IMG/VR virus record: IMGVR_UViG_3300025466_000137
Span: 1 to 28,541 of that record
DNA length: 28,541 nt
Strand: one strand, 5' to 3'
Source: a virus
This document shows positions 7,621 through 13,703 of this stretch, one piece after another (positions within the stretch are counted from its first letter, which is position 1; the number at the start of each line of letters is the position of its first letter). The notes under the pieces were generated by a model, which did no database searches, was not told where the DNA came from, and saw only the letters and a program-made list of their open reading frames with translations. The position numbers and the translations under genes were made by a program.

Positions 7621-7750
7621 AATCTAGGCACAAATAGGTTTCTTTATCCACGGGGGACTTTTTGCCACACTGCTTGCACGTGGGCAGGGTCGGTTTCATG
7701 CCGATACCCGTCTGAATGATCCTGCTCTTTGATTTAGATGGAGTTGTCAT
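7592..7750 (-). CDS. Small zinc-ribbon protein between terminase subunits (52 aa)
   Basis: The frame begins MTTPSKSKSRIIQTGIGMKP, has a basic N-terminus, and carries two CxxC pairs (Cys25/Cys28 and Cys41/Cys44) 12 residues apart, a classic zinc ribbon (T-C-K-Q-C-G ... L-C-L-D-C). The ATG overlaps the small terminase stop (TAATG) and the gene ends 29 bp inside the large terminase gene. A coupled start at both ends makes it likely to be expressed. It could be a DNA-binding accessory of packaging. No family is assigned. Confidence 0.65.
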   Translation of the reverse strand: MTTPSKSKSRIIQTGIGMKPTLPTCKQCGKKSPVDKETYLCLDCELNPSDRN

Positions 7751-8253
7751 TAGTTGACATCCCCCCCAATTTCAAAGACCACACGGGTCTTTCCGGTCTG
7801 TTCTACCTCAATCCGGTCACCATATTTCTTGGGTGCTAGTTTCCCCATGATCCATTTTAAGGTGTCCACCCTGAGTCTTGACCTCTGGACATGCTCTGCA
7901 TTGAGCACAATCCTCTCTTGGTTATTCCGATCTGCCTCCATGATTTCCCAATCGTTCCTGCCGTCATGGGCAATGTCCTTAATTTGCTCTAAAAGTGCGT
8001 CTGCTTGCTTCACCCGTGCACGTGCGTAGTGCTCCCTAAAAAGATGATTCTCTGGATGCTCCAACCACCTGTAGATCATCGACTGACTCGGCATGTGCTC
8101 CAGTAAAGTAATGTGACGGATGGATTCTCCGTCTGCCACCCTCTGGCAAATTTCCAAGGCAATCTCGTCCGAGTAAGCAGAAGGTCTACCGAGTTTCTTT
8201 TCTACAGAAACAAGTGCCGTGGAGGATGCAGGTGCTTTGGGTTTTTTAGCCAT
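7750..8253 (-). CDS. terS: Terminase small subunit
   Basis: 167 aa. The N-terminal half contains the signature LGRPSAYSDEIALEICQRVADGESIRHI, a helix-turn-helix that recognises packaging-start DNA in this terminase family, followed by M-P-S-Q-S-M-I-Y-R-W-L and F-R-E-H-Y-A-R-A-R. The middle (ADALLEQIKDIAHDGRNDW, then RSRLRVDTLKWIMGKLAPKKYGD) matches the oligomerisation region of the same family. The C-terminal ~20 residues (TRVVFEIGGDVN) probably contact the large subunit. The ATG overlaps the DUF3310 stop as TAATG. Confidence 0.9.
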   Translation of the reverse strand: MAKKPKAPASSTALVSVEKKLGRPSAYSDEIALEICQRVADGESIRHITLLEHMPSQSMIYRWLEHPENHLFREHYARARVKQADALLEQIKDIAHDGRNDWEIMEADRNNQERIVLNAEHVQRSRLRVDTLKWIMGKLAPKKYGDRIEVEQTGKTRVVFEIGGDVN

Positions 8254-8465
8254 TACCTAGTCATCTCGGTGATTTCTCTCTGGATAAACCAAAGGGCTTT
8301 ACGGAGGTCTTGCACCTCGGTCTCTCGATCACCCTTTTTTCCAGCACGGTAGATGTATTTGATAGCTGCCCCCCGTGGAAACGGGAGGTGCCCTATCATG
8401 TCAATCAACTCAATCCCTTTCGGGTTGTCCGTGTAATGACTCGGATGGTTAACCGGATCACTCAT
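8253..8465 (-). CDS. DUF3310 protein
   Basis: 70 aa containing the complete family signature: VNHPSHYT, then GIELIDMI, then AAIKYIYRAGKKG and DLRKALWFI. DUF3310 is a small domain widespread in phages; related domains occur in a T7 nucleotide-kinase-like protein (gp1.7), so a role in nucleotide metabolism has been proposed, but the standalone form is uncharacterised. It lies 33 nt after SSB and is coupled to the small terminase. Confidence 0.85.
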   Translation of the reverse strand: MSDPVNHPSHYTDNPKGIELIDMIGHLPFPRGAAIKYIYRAGKKGDRETEVQDLRKALWFIQREITEMTR

Positions 8466-8498
8466 GTTACCATTCCAATGGTGGATCGTTTTTTTTCA

Positions 8499-8813
8499 TT
8501 AGAAAGGAATGTCATCCATCCGTACTTCCTGACGAGGTGCAGGAGCATACCCATTGCCCTTGTCAGTATTGTGCTGAGACATCTGAGGTCTACCTGCACC
8601 GAGAGTCTTCCAGTTGCCTAAGATGGGCAGCTTCATACCGGATGCCCTCTCGTCCTTGGAAAGGGATTGGGTGATAAATCCTTCATTGCCGTGCTCATCC
8701 ACCCTGTCAAAGGTGACTAAGTCTAGGAAGAGGGCTTGCTCACCGTTCTTACGAGTAACTGCTTTAAGTCGGGATTTGTCGATTTTGTTTACGTCTATTT
8801 GTAGTGATAACAT
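8499..8813 (-). CDS. Single-stranded DNA-binding protein (SSB-like)
   Basis: 104 aa. The N-terminus (LSLQIDVNKIDKSRLKAV, then EQALFLDLVTFDRVDEHGNE) looks like the first strands of an OB fold. The very end is MDDIPF, the acidic tip typical of bacterial and phage SSBs that binds partner proteins. A polar linker (GRPQMSQHNTDKGNGYAPAP) joins the two. It would coat ssDNA during replication and recombination by the DnaC and Erf modules. The ATG follows an A/C-rich leader (ACCTACAAATAAACACC) 5 nt after a 56-codon gene. The divergence of the body from canonical SSB leaves some doubt. Confidence 0.78.
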   Translation of the reverse strand: MLSLQIDVNKIDKSRLKAVTRKNGEQALFLDLVTFDRVDEHGNEGFITQSLSKDERASGMKLPILGNWKTLGAGRPQMSQHNTDKGNGYAPAPRQEVRMDDIPF

Positions 8814-8818
8814 GGTGT

Positions 8819-8989
8819 TTATTTGTAGGTGATGACTGTTCGGGTTGCTTTCTTGAGCCTGACCTTTCCGTAGGGAGTTCGGTCTGACTTGAGATTCGGA
8901 AAATTGGCACGAAAAATAGGAAAGTTGTCTCGACGTGAGTCACCCTTACCGACTTGTTTCTCGGAGTGTTGAGTTCTTAAAACAGACAT
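8819..8989 (-). CDS. Small basic protein upstream of SSB (56 aa)
   Basis: Open frame MSVLRTQHSEKQVGKGDSRR to the end RTVITYK. It is rich in Lys and Arg, with no cysteines or membrane segment, and probably binds nucleic acid. It is the first gene of the leftward structural operon, with its ATG 30 nt downstream of a dispersed motif copy and an A/C-rich leader (CTTCCAAGACAACT). The stop is 5 nt before the SSB ATG. No family is recognised. Confidence 0.55.
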   Translation of the reverse strand: MSVLRTQHSEKQVGKGDSRRDNFPIFRANFPNLKSDRTPYGKVRLKKATRTVITYK

Positions 8990-9019
8990 AGTTGTCTTGG
9001 AAGTGGAGGAATGGTATCG

Positions 9020-9030
9020 GGGTGTCTATA
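9020..9030 (+). promoter_or_regulatory. Dispersed motif copy GGGTGTCTATA
   Basis: Plus-oriented copy 30 nt upstream of the minus-strand 56-aa gene, paired with an opposite copy 17 nt away. Confidence 0.5.
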
Positions 9031-9047
9031 TTTGTGGCAAGCAGATT

Positions 9048-9060
9048 CGTATATACACCC
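9048..9060 (-). promoter_or_regulatory. Dispersed motif copy GGGTGTATATACG
   Basis: Minus-oriented copy preceded by GACTCGT. The copy at 22945-22960 is preceded by the similar GAGTCAA, so conservation extends a little upstream of the core. Confidence 0.5.
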
Positions 9061-9263
9061 ACGAGTCATGTGAATGTCTTATTCTGCATCTATCCGTTTG
9101 CACTTTTCTTTTACCTATGTCTTTTCAGACGTAGTATCTATGGGCATCTACAAACAATCTTCTAGCACTTGAAAATATATCGTTGACGATTAATCAAGAT
9201 AAGACTAGGGTGACTTCAGATGAGGCAATCATGCCGAGTCACAACCACTAAAAATACAAGACC

Positions 9264-9653
9264 ATGACCACCACCACCTACACCGCAAACCATCAAGTCG
9301 TCACCGAATACTCAATGATGTTCTGGGCATACTATGATGGGGGATTTTCTTTCCCATGCACCCCCACTGGAGAGATTGAAGAACCTCAGTTTCCAGAGGG
9401 TCGAGCCAATCTTGCCAAGCTGCTCAACGGGGAGATCAGTTACACCCGTAAGGAATTACAGACCTCTATTCGTAGGTTTAGTCTTTGCTCCTGTGGAAGT
9501 GGCAAAACAGATCATTCTGTCTACGATGCCCGTGGCATCTTTGTTGCCAGTGCTTGCCCCAAGTGTGAAGACAAGGTAAAATCCACTTACCGTGCAGAGA
9601 TTTTTACCAACTCTGATTACGATTGTGATGAACTAGTAGATGCTGATTACTAA
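9264..9653 (+). CDS. Cys-rich hypothetical protein, plus-strand cassette gene 1
   Basis: 129 aa, MTTTTYTANHQVVTEYSMMF start. The C-terminal half has a CSCGSGKTDHSVYDARG segment and then SACPKCEDK, four cysteines in two close pairs that probably form a zinc ribbon, and an acidic tail (DYDCDELVDADY). It is the first gene of the only rightward operon, with an A/C-rich leader (CCACTAAAAATACAAGACC) and no Shine-Dalgarno sequence. The function is unknown. Its orientation opposite to all other genes suggests expression at a different time, for example during lysogeny. Confidence 0.7.
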   Translation: MTTTTYTANHQVVTEYSMMFWAYYDGGFSFPCTPTGEIEEPQFPEGRANLAKLLNGEISYTRKELQTSIRRFSLCSCGSGKTDHSVYDARGIFVASACPKCEDKVKSTYRAEIFTNSDYDCDELVDADY

Positions 9654-9672
9654 CCATCAACCGACCACGATA

Positions 9673-9879
9673 ATGACCAAACGTCAAATTAACCGTGCCA
9701 TCAAGCACCTCTACCTTGAGGTGCAGCATGAACGGGGGGCAGGGTATTGCTATTTTACCGGACTTACCACGGGGACAACCGTGGGGGAGTCTGTGATGGT
9801 CTGTTACCTTAACCAACTTACCCTTGAGCAGTGGGTGGATCGTGCCACCCAAGCATTGGAAGAAGGGGGAAACCTATGA
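9673..9879 (+). CDS. Hypothetical protein, plus-strand cassette gene 2 (68 aa)
   Basis: MTKRQINRAIKHLYLEVQHE start, 19 nt after the previous stop. It has a helical N-terminus, then an aromatic beta-like core (GAGYCYFTGLTTG), and a helical end (LTLEQWVDRATQALEE). The ATG at 9673 is preferred over an upstream ATG at 9640, which lies inside gene 1. It ends in ATGA overlap with gene 3. No family is recognised. Confidence 0.65.
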   Translation: MTKRQINRAIKHLYLEVQHERGAGYCYFTGLTTGTTVGESVMVCYLNQLTLEQWVDRATQALEEGGNL

Positions 9880-10226
9880 AAATTCGTATCACTAACCCCC
9901 ACGGAGGCAAATGCCCAAAGTGCAGCAAGCCTGTGCTTGCCATCCGCAACTACACAATGGGCGAGAGTCTGTATGTTCACGCAAATTATGAAAAGGACGG
10001 CATGCCACACATTGACGGGTGTTTTGTAAAGAAACCCAACCCCCACGGAGGTTCCCGCAAGGGTGCTGGCAGACCCAAAGGCACTACGAATCAGGTCAAG
10101 GTTCCCCACAGGGTCATCACCAAATCAGTTTCCATGACTTCCCCCGATTGGGATCGTTTTGATGCCCAGAAAGGCAGTCTTAGCAGGGGGGCATATATCG
10201 TATCGATCCTGCCCCAGTCACATTGA
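9876..10226 (+). CDS. Putative zinc-ribbon plus ribbon-helix-helix protein, cassette gene 3
   Basis: 116 aa. The N-terminus has GGKCPKCSKPVLAI (one CxxC, with a further Cys near residue 49). The middle carries GGSRKGAGRPKG, an AT-hook-like basic stretch common in phage and plasmid proteins that precede a ribbon-helix-helix domain. The C-terminus, HRVITKSVSMTSPDWDRFDAQ followed by SLSRGAYIVSIL, fits the beta strand and S-R-x-x-x-I helix of such a domain. It is therefore the only candidate DNA-binding regulator in the cassette. Its last 47 bp overlap, tail to tail, the end of the convergent PD-(D/E)XK gene. Confidence 0.65.
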   Translation: MKIRITNPHGGKCPKCSKPVLAIRNYTMGESLYVHANYEKDGMPHIDGCFVKKPNPHGGSRKGAGRPKGTTNQVKVPHRVITKSVSMTSPDWDRFDAQKGSLSRGAYIVSILPQSH

Positions 10227-10671
10227 TGTAAGCATTGGTCTTAATCACTTTCCCCCCGTTGATGCACTTGCTGGTCTCCGTACGTTCTAACCGTATTGGA
10301 GGCATCAAATCACCATTGTGATCGGCAATCTTGATGGTCAAAATGAGACCGTCTGGCACGAGGTACAGGAATCCGTAGAACGGGACACATAGAGATTTTG
10401 CAAGGTTGGCACCGTGTACGATTTTTTCGTAAGTCACCAACCACTCGTCCCCCCACTTGGAAAGTTGATCACGGGTCATTTGTCGGCACTTGCTTTCAAA
10501 GCACGAGGTGATCTCATTGTTTCGAATCGTAAACCCATCCACCTTGGAAGGGTTATGCTTAGGGGTATTGACAAACATACTGTCAGGAAAAGTGATCCGT
10601 AGTGAGTCGAGCATTTCCTGCTCCTCCCGTGCAGATTCCTGTCCTTTAGGGGTAAGAATATCAAGACTCAT
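10180..10671 (-). CDS. PD-(D/E)XK nuclease-like protein
   Basis: 163 aa. A restriction-endonuclease-like core is visible: K-V-D-G-F-T-I (Asp45), then a strand ending C-F-E-S-K-C (Glu59, Lys61) and Q-M-T-R-D-Q-L, with an N-terminal helix bearing Glu16/Glu17. This D...E-x-K arrangement is the catalytic pattern of the fold, although the overall sequence matches no family I can name. It is coupled to the helicase-loader gene by ATGA, so it belongs to the replication operon. Residues 34-37 (VNTP) are encoded by a degenerate copy of the dispersed motif. The 3' end overlaps the convergent cassette by 47 bp. Confidence 0.6.
   Translation of the reverse strand: MSLDILTPKGQESAREEQEMLDSLRITFPDSMFVNTPKHNPSKVDGFTIRNNEITSCFESKCRQMTRDQLSKWGDEWLVTYEKIVHGANLAKSLCVPFYGFLYLVPDGLILTIKIADHNGDLMPPIRLERTETSKCINGGKVIKTNAYINVTGAGSIRYMPPC
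10561..10576. promoter_or_regulatory. Weak motif copy AGGGGTATTGACAAAC
   Basis: Degenerate relative of the dyad copies at 3378 and 5517 (shared GTATTGACA), inside the PD-(D/E)XK gene. Listed with low confidence. Confidence 0.2.
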
Positions 10672-11357
10672 AATTTCACAATGCTGGAAAACTCTGCCAG
10701 TCTCCTGACGATTGCCTCACCCCGATCTTGGGAAAACATTGCAAGCAATCCCTTGGCATCCGAATTGGATGTCCAGATAGTAGGCAGTCGGTGAGATGTC
10801 CGGTACTCTAGGATGTCGTAGAGTTCGGCTTCTGCTCGGTCTGTCATCCGTCCCTTACCGAGGTCATCAAGGAGGAGTAAGTCAGCACTCTTGCAAAGTT
10901 TGAGTGCAGATTGTGCAATCACCTTGATGGCAGGACTGTCGGCAAACTGGTTGGCAGCATTGAGGGACAAATCCGGTGATGTCAGAAAAAACGTATTCTT
11001 TCCAACATCTTGGATCCGTTTAAGGAGTATAATGGCTGCCCTCGTCTTGCCAGCACCGGAGGTGCCGATAAACCCTAGTCCCATTGGTTGATATGACCAC
11101 GTCAGTACCGGAGTCGTTAAAGCCTCTGGCAGTCGTTCTAAATCCGTGTCGTGGTAGATCGGAGGGATCATGAGGTTAAAACGAGTCTGAGAGGCATTTC
11201 TGGCGTTCCTAGCAGGTGCCTCTTTCTGGTCTTGGGTGTATTTAAGGCAGCAGTCATCACAATTCCTCTGGAAATAAATGACCTTGCCATTGAATTGGAT
11301 GGGTTCGTGCTCGTAGGGGATGGAGCAGGTTTCACAAATGGAATGAACGGTTGTCAT
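10668..11357 (-). CDS. DnaC/IstB-type helicase loader ATPase
   Basis: 229 aa AAA+ protein. The N-terminus has cysteine pairs (Cys8/Cys11 and Cys33/Cys36) that probably form a zinc finger. Walker A is GTSGAGKT at 98-105, Walker B is LLLLDDLGK at 160-168, sensor I is TSNSD at 196-200, and an arginine pair near 218-219 could be the finger. This is the size and layout of DnaC-like loaders, which place the host replicative helicase at an origin opened by an initiator. The initiator candidate is two genes upstream in the same operon, as with lambda O and P. It is followed by a coupled PD-(D/E)XK gene. Confidence 0.88.
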   Translation of the reverse strand: MTTVHSICETCSIPYEHEPIQFNGKVIYFQRNCDDCCLKYTQDQKEAPARNARNASQTRFNLMIPPIYHDTDLERLPEALTTPVLTWSYQPMGLGFIGTSGAGKTRAAIILLKRIQDVGKNTFFLTSPDLSLNAANQFADSPAIKVIAQSALKLCKSADLLLLDDLGKGRMTDRAEAELYDILEYRTSHRLPTIWTSNSDAKGLLAMFSQDRGEAIVRRLAEFSSIVKL

Positions 11358-11388
11358 GATGGGATTCGGTAAAGATGAAGAATTTTCG

Positions 11389-11904
11389 TTAACCTCTCAG
11401 CCTGCGGAATTTAAGCGTTGGCCATTTTCCTGCCAATGTTCCGATACTGTTTTCACATTTTCTCCATACCATTCCATGTATGTATTCCTGACGCTCATCA
11501 CCCTCACAGATCACCTCGTCATCGCCCAACTCTCGCCATTCGGGTTGTTTATCCTTTGCATCGTTATTCCCCTCATGGGTGAATTTCGTTACATTTCCTA
11601 TGCACTTGTCGGCTAGGGTTTTCTCTGTCGCAGGGGCGAAACGAAACTGGTATAACTTGAACAGAGTTTCTGGATCTTCCTGTTCTTCCTTGCTTCTAAT
11701 CAGTTTTCTCCATTCTGGATGACTCCACTCGTTTTCTGGTGAGTAAATTTCTAGTTTCTCAACATATTTACGGAGCCTTGCGACCTCGTTGTTCTTTTCG
11801 GTGAGTTCTCGTTCTAACTGACGGCAAATCTCAACTGGAACGACATAGGCTTCTAATCCCATTGCTTCTATGGCTTCATCTGTTCGTGGTGTGTCTGATT
11901 TCAT
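11389..11904 (-). CDS. Hypothetical protein with DTPRTD...QLERE motif
   Basis: 171 aa from the ATG at 11904, one base after the initiator stop. It begins MKSDTPRTDEAIEAMGLEAY and continues with ICRQLERELTEKNNEVARLRKYVEKLE, a coiled coil. The 'S-D-T-P-R-T-D ... R-Q-L-E-R-E-L' start is common in phage proteins found near replication genes, especially in metagenomic phages, and has no known function. The C-terminal half is charged, with D-D-E-V-I-C-E-G-D-E-R-Q-E-Y-I-H. It may be a replication accessory. Confidence 0.7.
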   Translation of the reverse strand: MKSDTPRTDEAIEAMGLEAYVVPVEICRQLERELTEKNNEVARLRKYVEKLEIYSPENEWSHPEWRKLIRSKEEQEDPETLFKLYQFRFAPATEKTLADKCIGNVTKFTHEGNNDAKDKQPEWRELGDDEVICEGDERQEYIHGMVWRKCENSIGTLAGKWPTLKFRRLRG

Positions 11905-11905
11905 G

Positions 11906-12577
11906 TTAGAATGCTGATGCAAATTTGGAGTTGTTGACTGACATGGTGGTTGGTTTGTTTCCGGTAGGGGGAGGGGGGAAAATCCCTTGCCACCCGTTGC
12001 TGATGGTGAGTCCGATTGCCGTGATTGCTGCCTGATGTCCCCATTGATCCATTTCCATGAGCTTGGCTTTCACCGAGGAGGGTTTGAGCACAGAGAGACC
12101 TCTCTCCTTTCGATACTGCACGTACTGATCCCAATTCATCCGAAAAGTCTCCGTATCCAGACCCTTGGGAAAAACTGGAGGTGCTGGCACCGACTTCTTA
12201 TTCTTTTCTGTCTCTTTCTCTGTCTCTGTCTCTCTCTCTCTCTCTGAGGTAGCATGTTGCAAGCAAGGTGCTAGCACCGTGCTAGCATCCCCTTGGACAA
12301 CTTCAAAGAATCCCTTATCAATGAGTGGTTTAAGTCCACTCATCACATCCTTGGTGCTGACCCGTAGTCGGAAGACTAGTTCCTCGGTGCTGGCATCAAA
12401 GGTGCCATCCGGTGACTCGGATGCTAGCAACCAAAGGAGTGGTGCTAGCCCCTTGCTAGCAAGATCCAACCCCATGAAATCTCGGTTATTGAGCAAATCA
12501 CGGTGGAGCTTAATCCAAGGGGGTGTCCGATGGTTATAGTGCTGGAATTTACTCCAGTTTTTAGGTTTGAGTTTCAT
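11906..12577 (-). CDS. Replication initiator (lambda O / DnaD-like)
   Basis: 223 aa. The N-terminal ~90 residues (NWSKFQHYNHRTPPWIKLHR, then LASKGLAPLLWLLASE and EELVFRLRV) look like the winged-helix domain of phage initiator and replisome-organiser proteins. A charged linker (ERERETETEKETEK, residues ~112-125) is encoded by a polypurine repeat. The C-terminal domain (FRMNWDQYVQYRKERGLSVL, then KAKLMEMDQWGHQAAITAIG) resembles the helicase-contact region of DnaD/O-type proteins. It lies upstream of the DnaC-like loader. The gene contains clustered GCTAGC repeats, so it probably also holds the origin. Exact family is unproven. Confidence 0.72.
   Translation of the reverse strand: MKLKPKNWSKFQHYNHRTPPWIKLHRDLLNNRDFMGLDLASKGLAPLLWLLASESPDGTFDASTEELVFRLRVSTKDVMSGLKPLIDKGFFEVVQGDASTVLAPCLQHATSERERETETEKETEKNKKSVPAPPVFPKGLDTETFRMNWDQYVQYRKERGLSVLKPSSVKAKLMEMDQWGHQAAITAIGLTISNGWQGIFPPPPTGNKPTTMSVNNSKFASAF
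12200..12246. repeat. Polypyrimidine/polypurine tract in initiator gene
   Basis: An almost pure CT run on the plus strand, with only isolated G residues, ending in about ten CT dinucleotides. It encodes the Glu/Arg/Thr/Lys linker of the initiator. It lies 24 bp from the first GCTAGC repeat. Such tracts can form non-B DNA and may help unwinding at an origin; this role is inference. Confidence 0.7.
12267..12460. other. Candidate replication origin: five GCTAGC repeats
   Basis: GCTAGC occurs at 12270, 12281, 12423, 12444 and 12455, spaced by 11 bp or 21 bp inside two clusters, i.e. on the same face of the helix. The first is inside a 12-bp palindrome, GGTGCTAGCACC (12267-12278). The copies fall in different codon frames, so protein constraint does not explain them. 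An 8-bp inverted repeat, ATGAGTGG/CCACTCAT (12321-12343), lies between clusters. Only two other GCTAGC were seen elsewhere (1904, 21124). Confidence 0.6.
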
Positions 12578-12810
12578 TCCCAGTCGGGTTCCATGTAATC
12601 GTCTGGATCCGGTGTGCTGGATGCCTCTACCTCCTCGGTAGAAACCTCACAACCACACTTGGGACATTCCGCAGGATCACACTCGGCTGCCGACCCCTGC
12701 TCCGCATCCTCCCACCTGCCGGACATCCCTCTATCGGGAGTGGCAGGGTAAAAGGTGACATCAAACTCGTGTTGGCACTCCTCATTGTGGCAGGTGTAGG
12801 ACTCTTTCAT
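12574..12810 (-). CDS. Acidic zinc-ribbon protein (78 aa)
   Basis: It begins MKESYTCHNEECQHEFDVTF and has cysteines at Cys7/Cys12 and a later C-D-P-A-E-C-P-K-C-G-C cluster, consistent with a zinc ribbon or a pair of half-ribbons. The C-terminus is strongly acidic (EEVEASSTPDPDDYMEPDWE). Its ATG overlaps the stop of the DUF1064 gene (ATGA), and its stop overlaps the initiator start by 4 bp. The function is unknown. Confidence 0.68.
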   Translation of the reverse strand: MKESYTCHNEECQHEFDVTFYPATPDRGMSGRWEDAEQGSAAECDPAECPKCGCEVSTEEVEASSTPDPDDYMEPDWE

Positions 12811-13145
12811 TTGAAGTCCTCCTTAACCCAAGCACCCTTACTCCGAGTGATCCCTCGGAAGATAAAATAAGGGAAGAGGGATGCTGCCACCTTGATCTTC
12901 ACCCGTGCGTCATCCTCCCAATATCCCTTGGTCTCGTGCAGTTCCACCGTTCCATCCTTCATGATGACCAAGAAATCCGGTGAATAGGTTGTCCGATCTG
13001 CCAACTTCAGCTTGATTCCTTCAAACTTGTAATCATGCACGTCTCCACCCGTAACGAGCAGGTCAAGGTAGGAAGAATAGGCTGCCTCCAGTTTGTTCAT
13101 GACACCTGCCACGTGGTTGGTTCTCACTCGTGCTCGAAATCTCAT
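12807..13145 (-). CDS. DUF1064 nuclease-like protein
   Basis: 112 aa. The pattern N-K-L-E-A-A-Y (Glu20), then K-L-A-D-R-T-T-Y-S-P-D-F (Asp57), then V-E-L-H-E-T-K-G (Glu71, Lys73) is the PD-(D/E)XK core of DUF1064, a phage family thought to act as endonucleases or Holliday junction resolvases. The tail (ASLFPYFIFRGITR) matches the last core strand. It is well placed between recombination and replication genes to process joint molecules. Both ends are ATGA-coupled to neighbours. Confidence 0.82.
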   Translation of the reverse strand: MRFRARVRTNHVAGVMNKLEAAYSSYLDLLVTGGDVHDYKFEGIKLKLADRTTYSPDFLVIMKDGTVELHETKGYWEDDARVKIKVAASLFPYFIFRGITRSKGAWVKEDFK

Positions 13146-13339
13146 TCAACCTCCTCGTCTGGAAGTTCAACTGCTGCTAAGTAAGTTCCCTCTGGAATCT
13201 CCAAATAGAAACCCATGTCGCGGCACCCGTTCAGATACCCAAATAGGTATCTCTCTTCCGGTGTCGGGCACCTGCCACCTTCTAGGTGACGTACCCCTTC
13301 AGTCTCCCAACTCTCCTCTGCCATCTTTTTAATAGTCAT
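13142..13339 (-). CDS. Hypothetical protein (65 aa)
   Basis: MTIKKMAEESWETEGVRHLE start, acidic overall, with a C-P-T-P-E-E-R-Y-L-F-G-Y-L-N-G-C-R-D-M-G-F centre. No family is recognised. It heads the replication operon: its ATG is preceded by three ACCAA-type repeats and, 21 nt upstream, by a motif copy. The stop overlaps the DUF1064 start. Confidence 0.6.
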   Translation of the reverse strand: MTIKKMAEESWETEGVRHLEGGRCPTPEERYLFGYLNGCRDMGFYLEIPEGTYLAAVELPDEEVE

Positions 13340-13360
13340 TGGTTTGGTTTGGTTTGGTTG
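13340..13360 (-). repeat. AACC tandem leader before replication operon
   Basis: The minus strand reads ACCAAACCAAACCAAACCA directly before the ATG at 13339: a 5-bp unit (ACCAA) repeated. It has no G and no Shine-Dalgarno sequence and would be unstructured in mRNA. It is the extreme case of the A/C-rich leaders found before most uncoupled genes in the window. Confidence 0.65.
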
Positions 13361-13372
13361 TTATATACACCT
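13361..13372 (-). promoter_or_regulatory. Dispersed motif copy AGGTGTATATAA
   Basis: Fills most of the 31-bp gap between two minus-strand genes; the TAG stop of the upstream gene overlaps its first bases. Located 21 nt before the ATG at 13339. Confidence 0.55.
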
Positions 13373-13703
13373 ATCGGCACAAGTCTCCCCCTTGTGACCT
13401 CTTGCTTGCAGTAAATGAGCAGAAGCCGACCATCCTTAGTCCTGCCTCAACCTCTTTTTCGGAAACCTCTCTGGGATCATGCTTGAGCCATTGGTCAAAT
13501 TCCGTGACTCGTTCCAAGCAAAGTTTTCCCCCAAAAAAGTCCCACCAGACAATCCGTGCCACCGAGGGACGAACGTGTTCCGGTACTTCCTCAAGGTCAA
13601 GCACCCATTCCTGTGGGGACTTTTTACGGAGCACACGATAGTTGATCGTGGTATCGGAGGGCATCTTCCGAGTCCGATTGACGGGGTCAAGTGGGATCCT
13701 CAT
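13371..13703 (-). CDS. Hypothetical protein (110 aa), recombination operon
   Basis: MRIPLDPVNRTRKMPSDTTI start. The centre has a tryptophan-rich V-A-R-I-V-W-W-D-F-F-G-G-K segment and F-D-Q-W-L-K. No family is recognised. It is ATGA-coupled to the exonuclease gene and is the last gene before a motif copy, so it closes the recombination operon. An accessory of the exonuclease/annealase pair is possible. Confidence 0.62.
   Translation of the reverse strand: MRIPLDPVNRTRKMPSDTTINYRVLRKKSPQEWVLDLEEVPEHVRPSVARIVWWDFFGGKLCLERVTEFDQWLKHDPREVSEKEVEAGLRMVGFCSFTASKRSQGGDLCR

Larger units (their letters stand above)
8990..9263. promoter_or_regulatory. Divergent control region
   Basis: 274 nt without a convincing gene, between the leftward structural operon and the rightward cassette. 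It holds two motif copies facing each other (9020-9030 plus, 9048-9060 minus), then an AT-rich part with GATTAATC at 9188-9195. Weak sigma70-like boxes for the plus cassette are possible (TTGACG 9183-9188, then TAGGGT 9206-9211, 17-nt spacing), but the second box is poor. This is the best place in the window for a genetic switch. Confidence 0.55.

Noticed and set aside
9074-9172. 32-codon plus-strand frame in the divergent region
   Set aside because: No leader similar to other genes, no motif in the product, and it occupies the AT-rich control DNA.
12165-12539. 124-aa plus-strand open frame rich in Ser
   Set aside because: Antisense to the initiator gene; the Ser/Val/Leu run is the CT tract.
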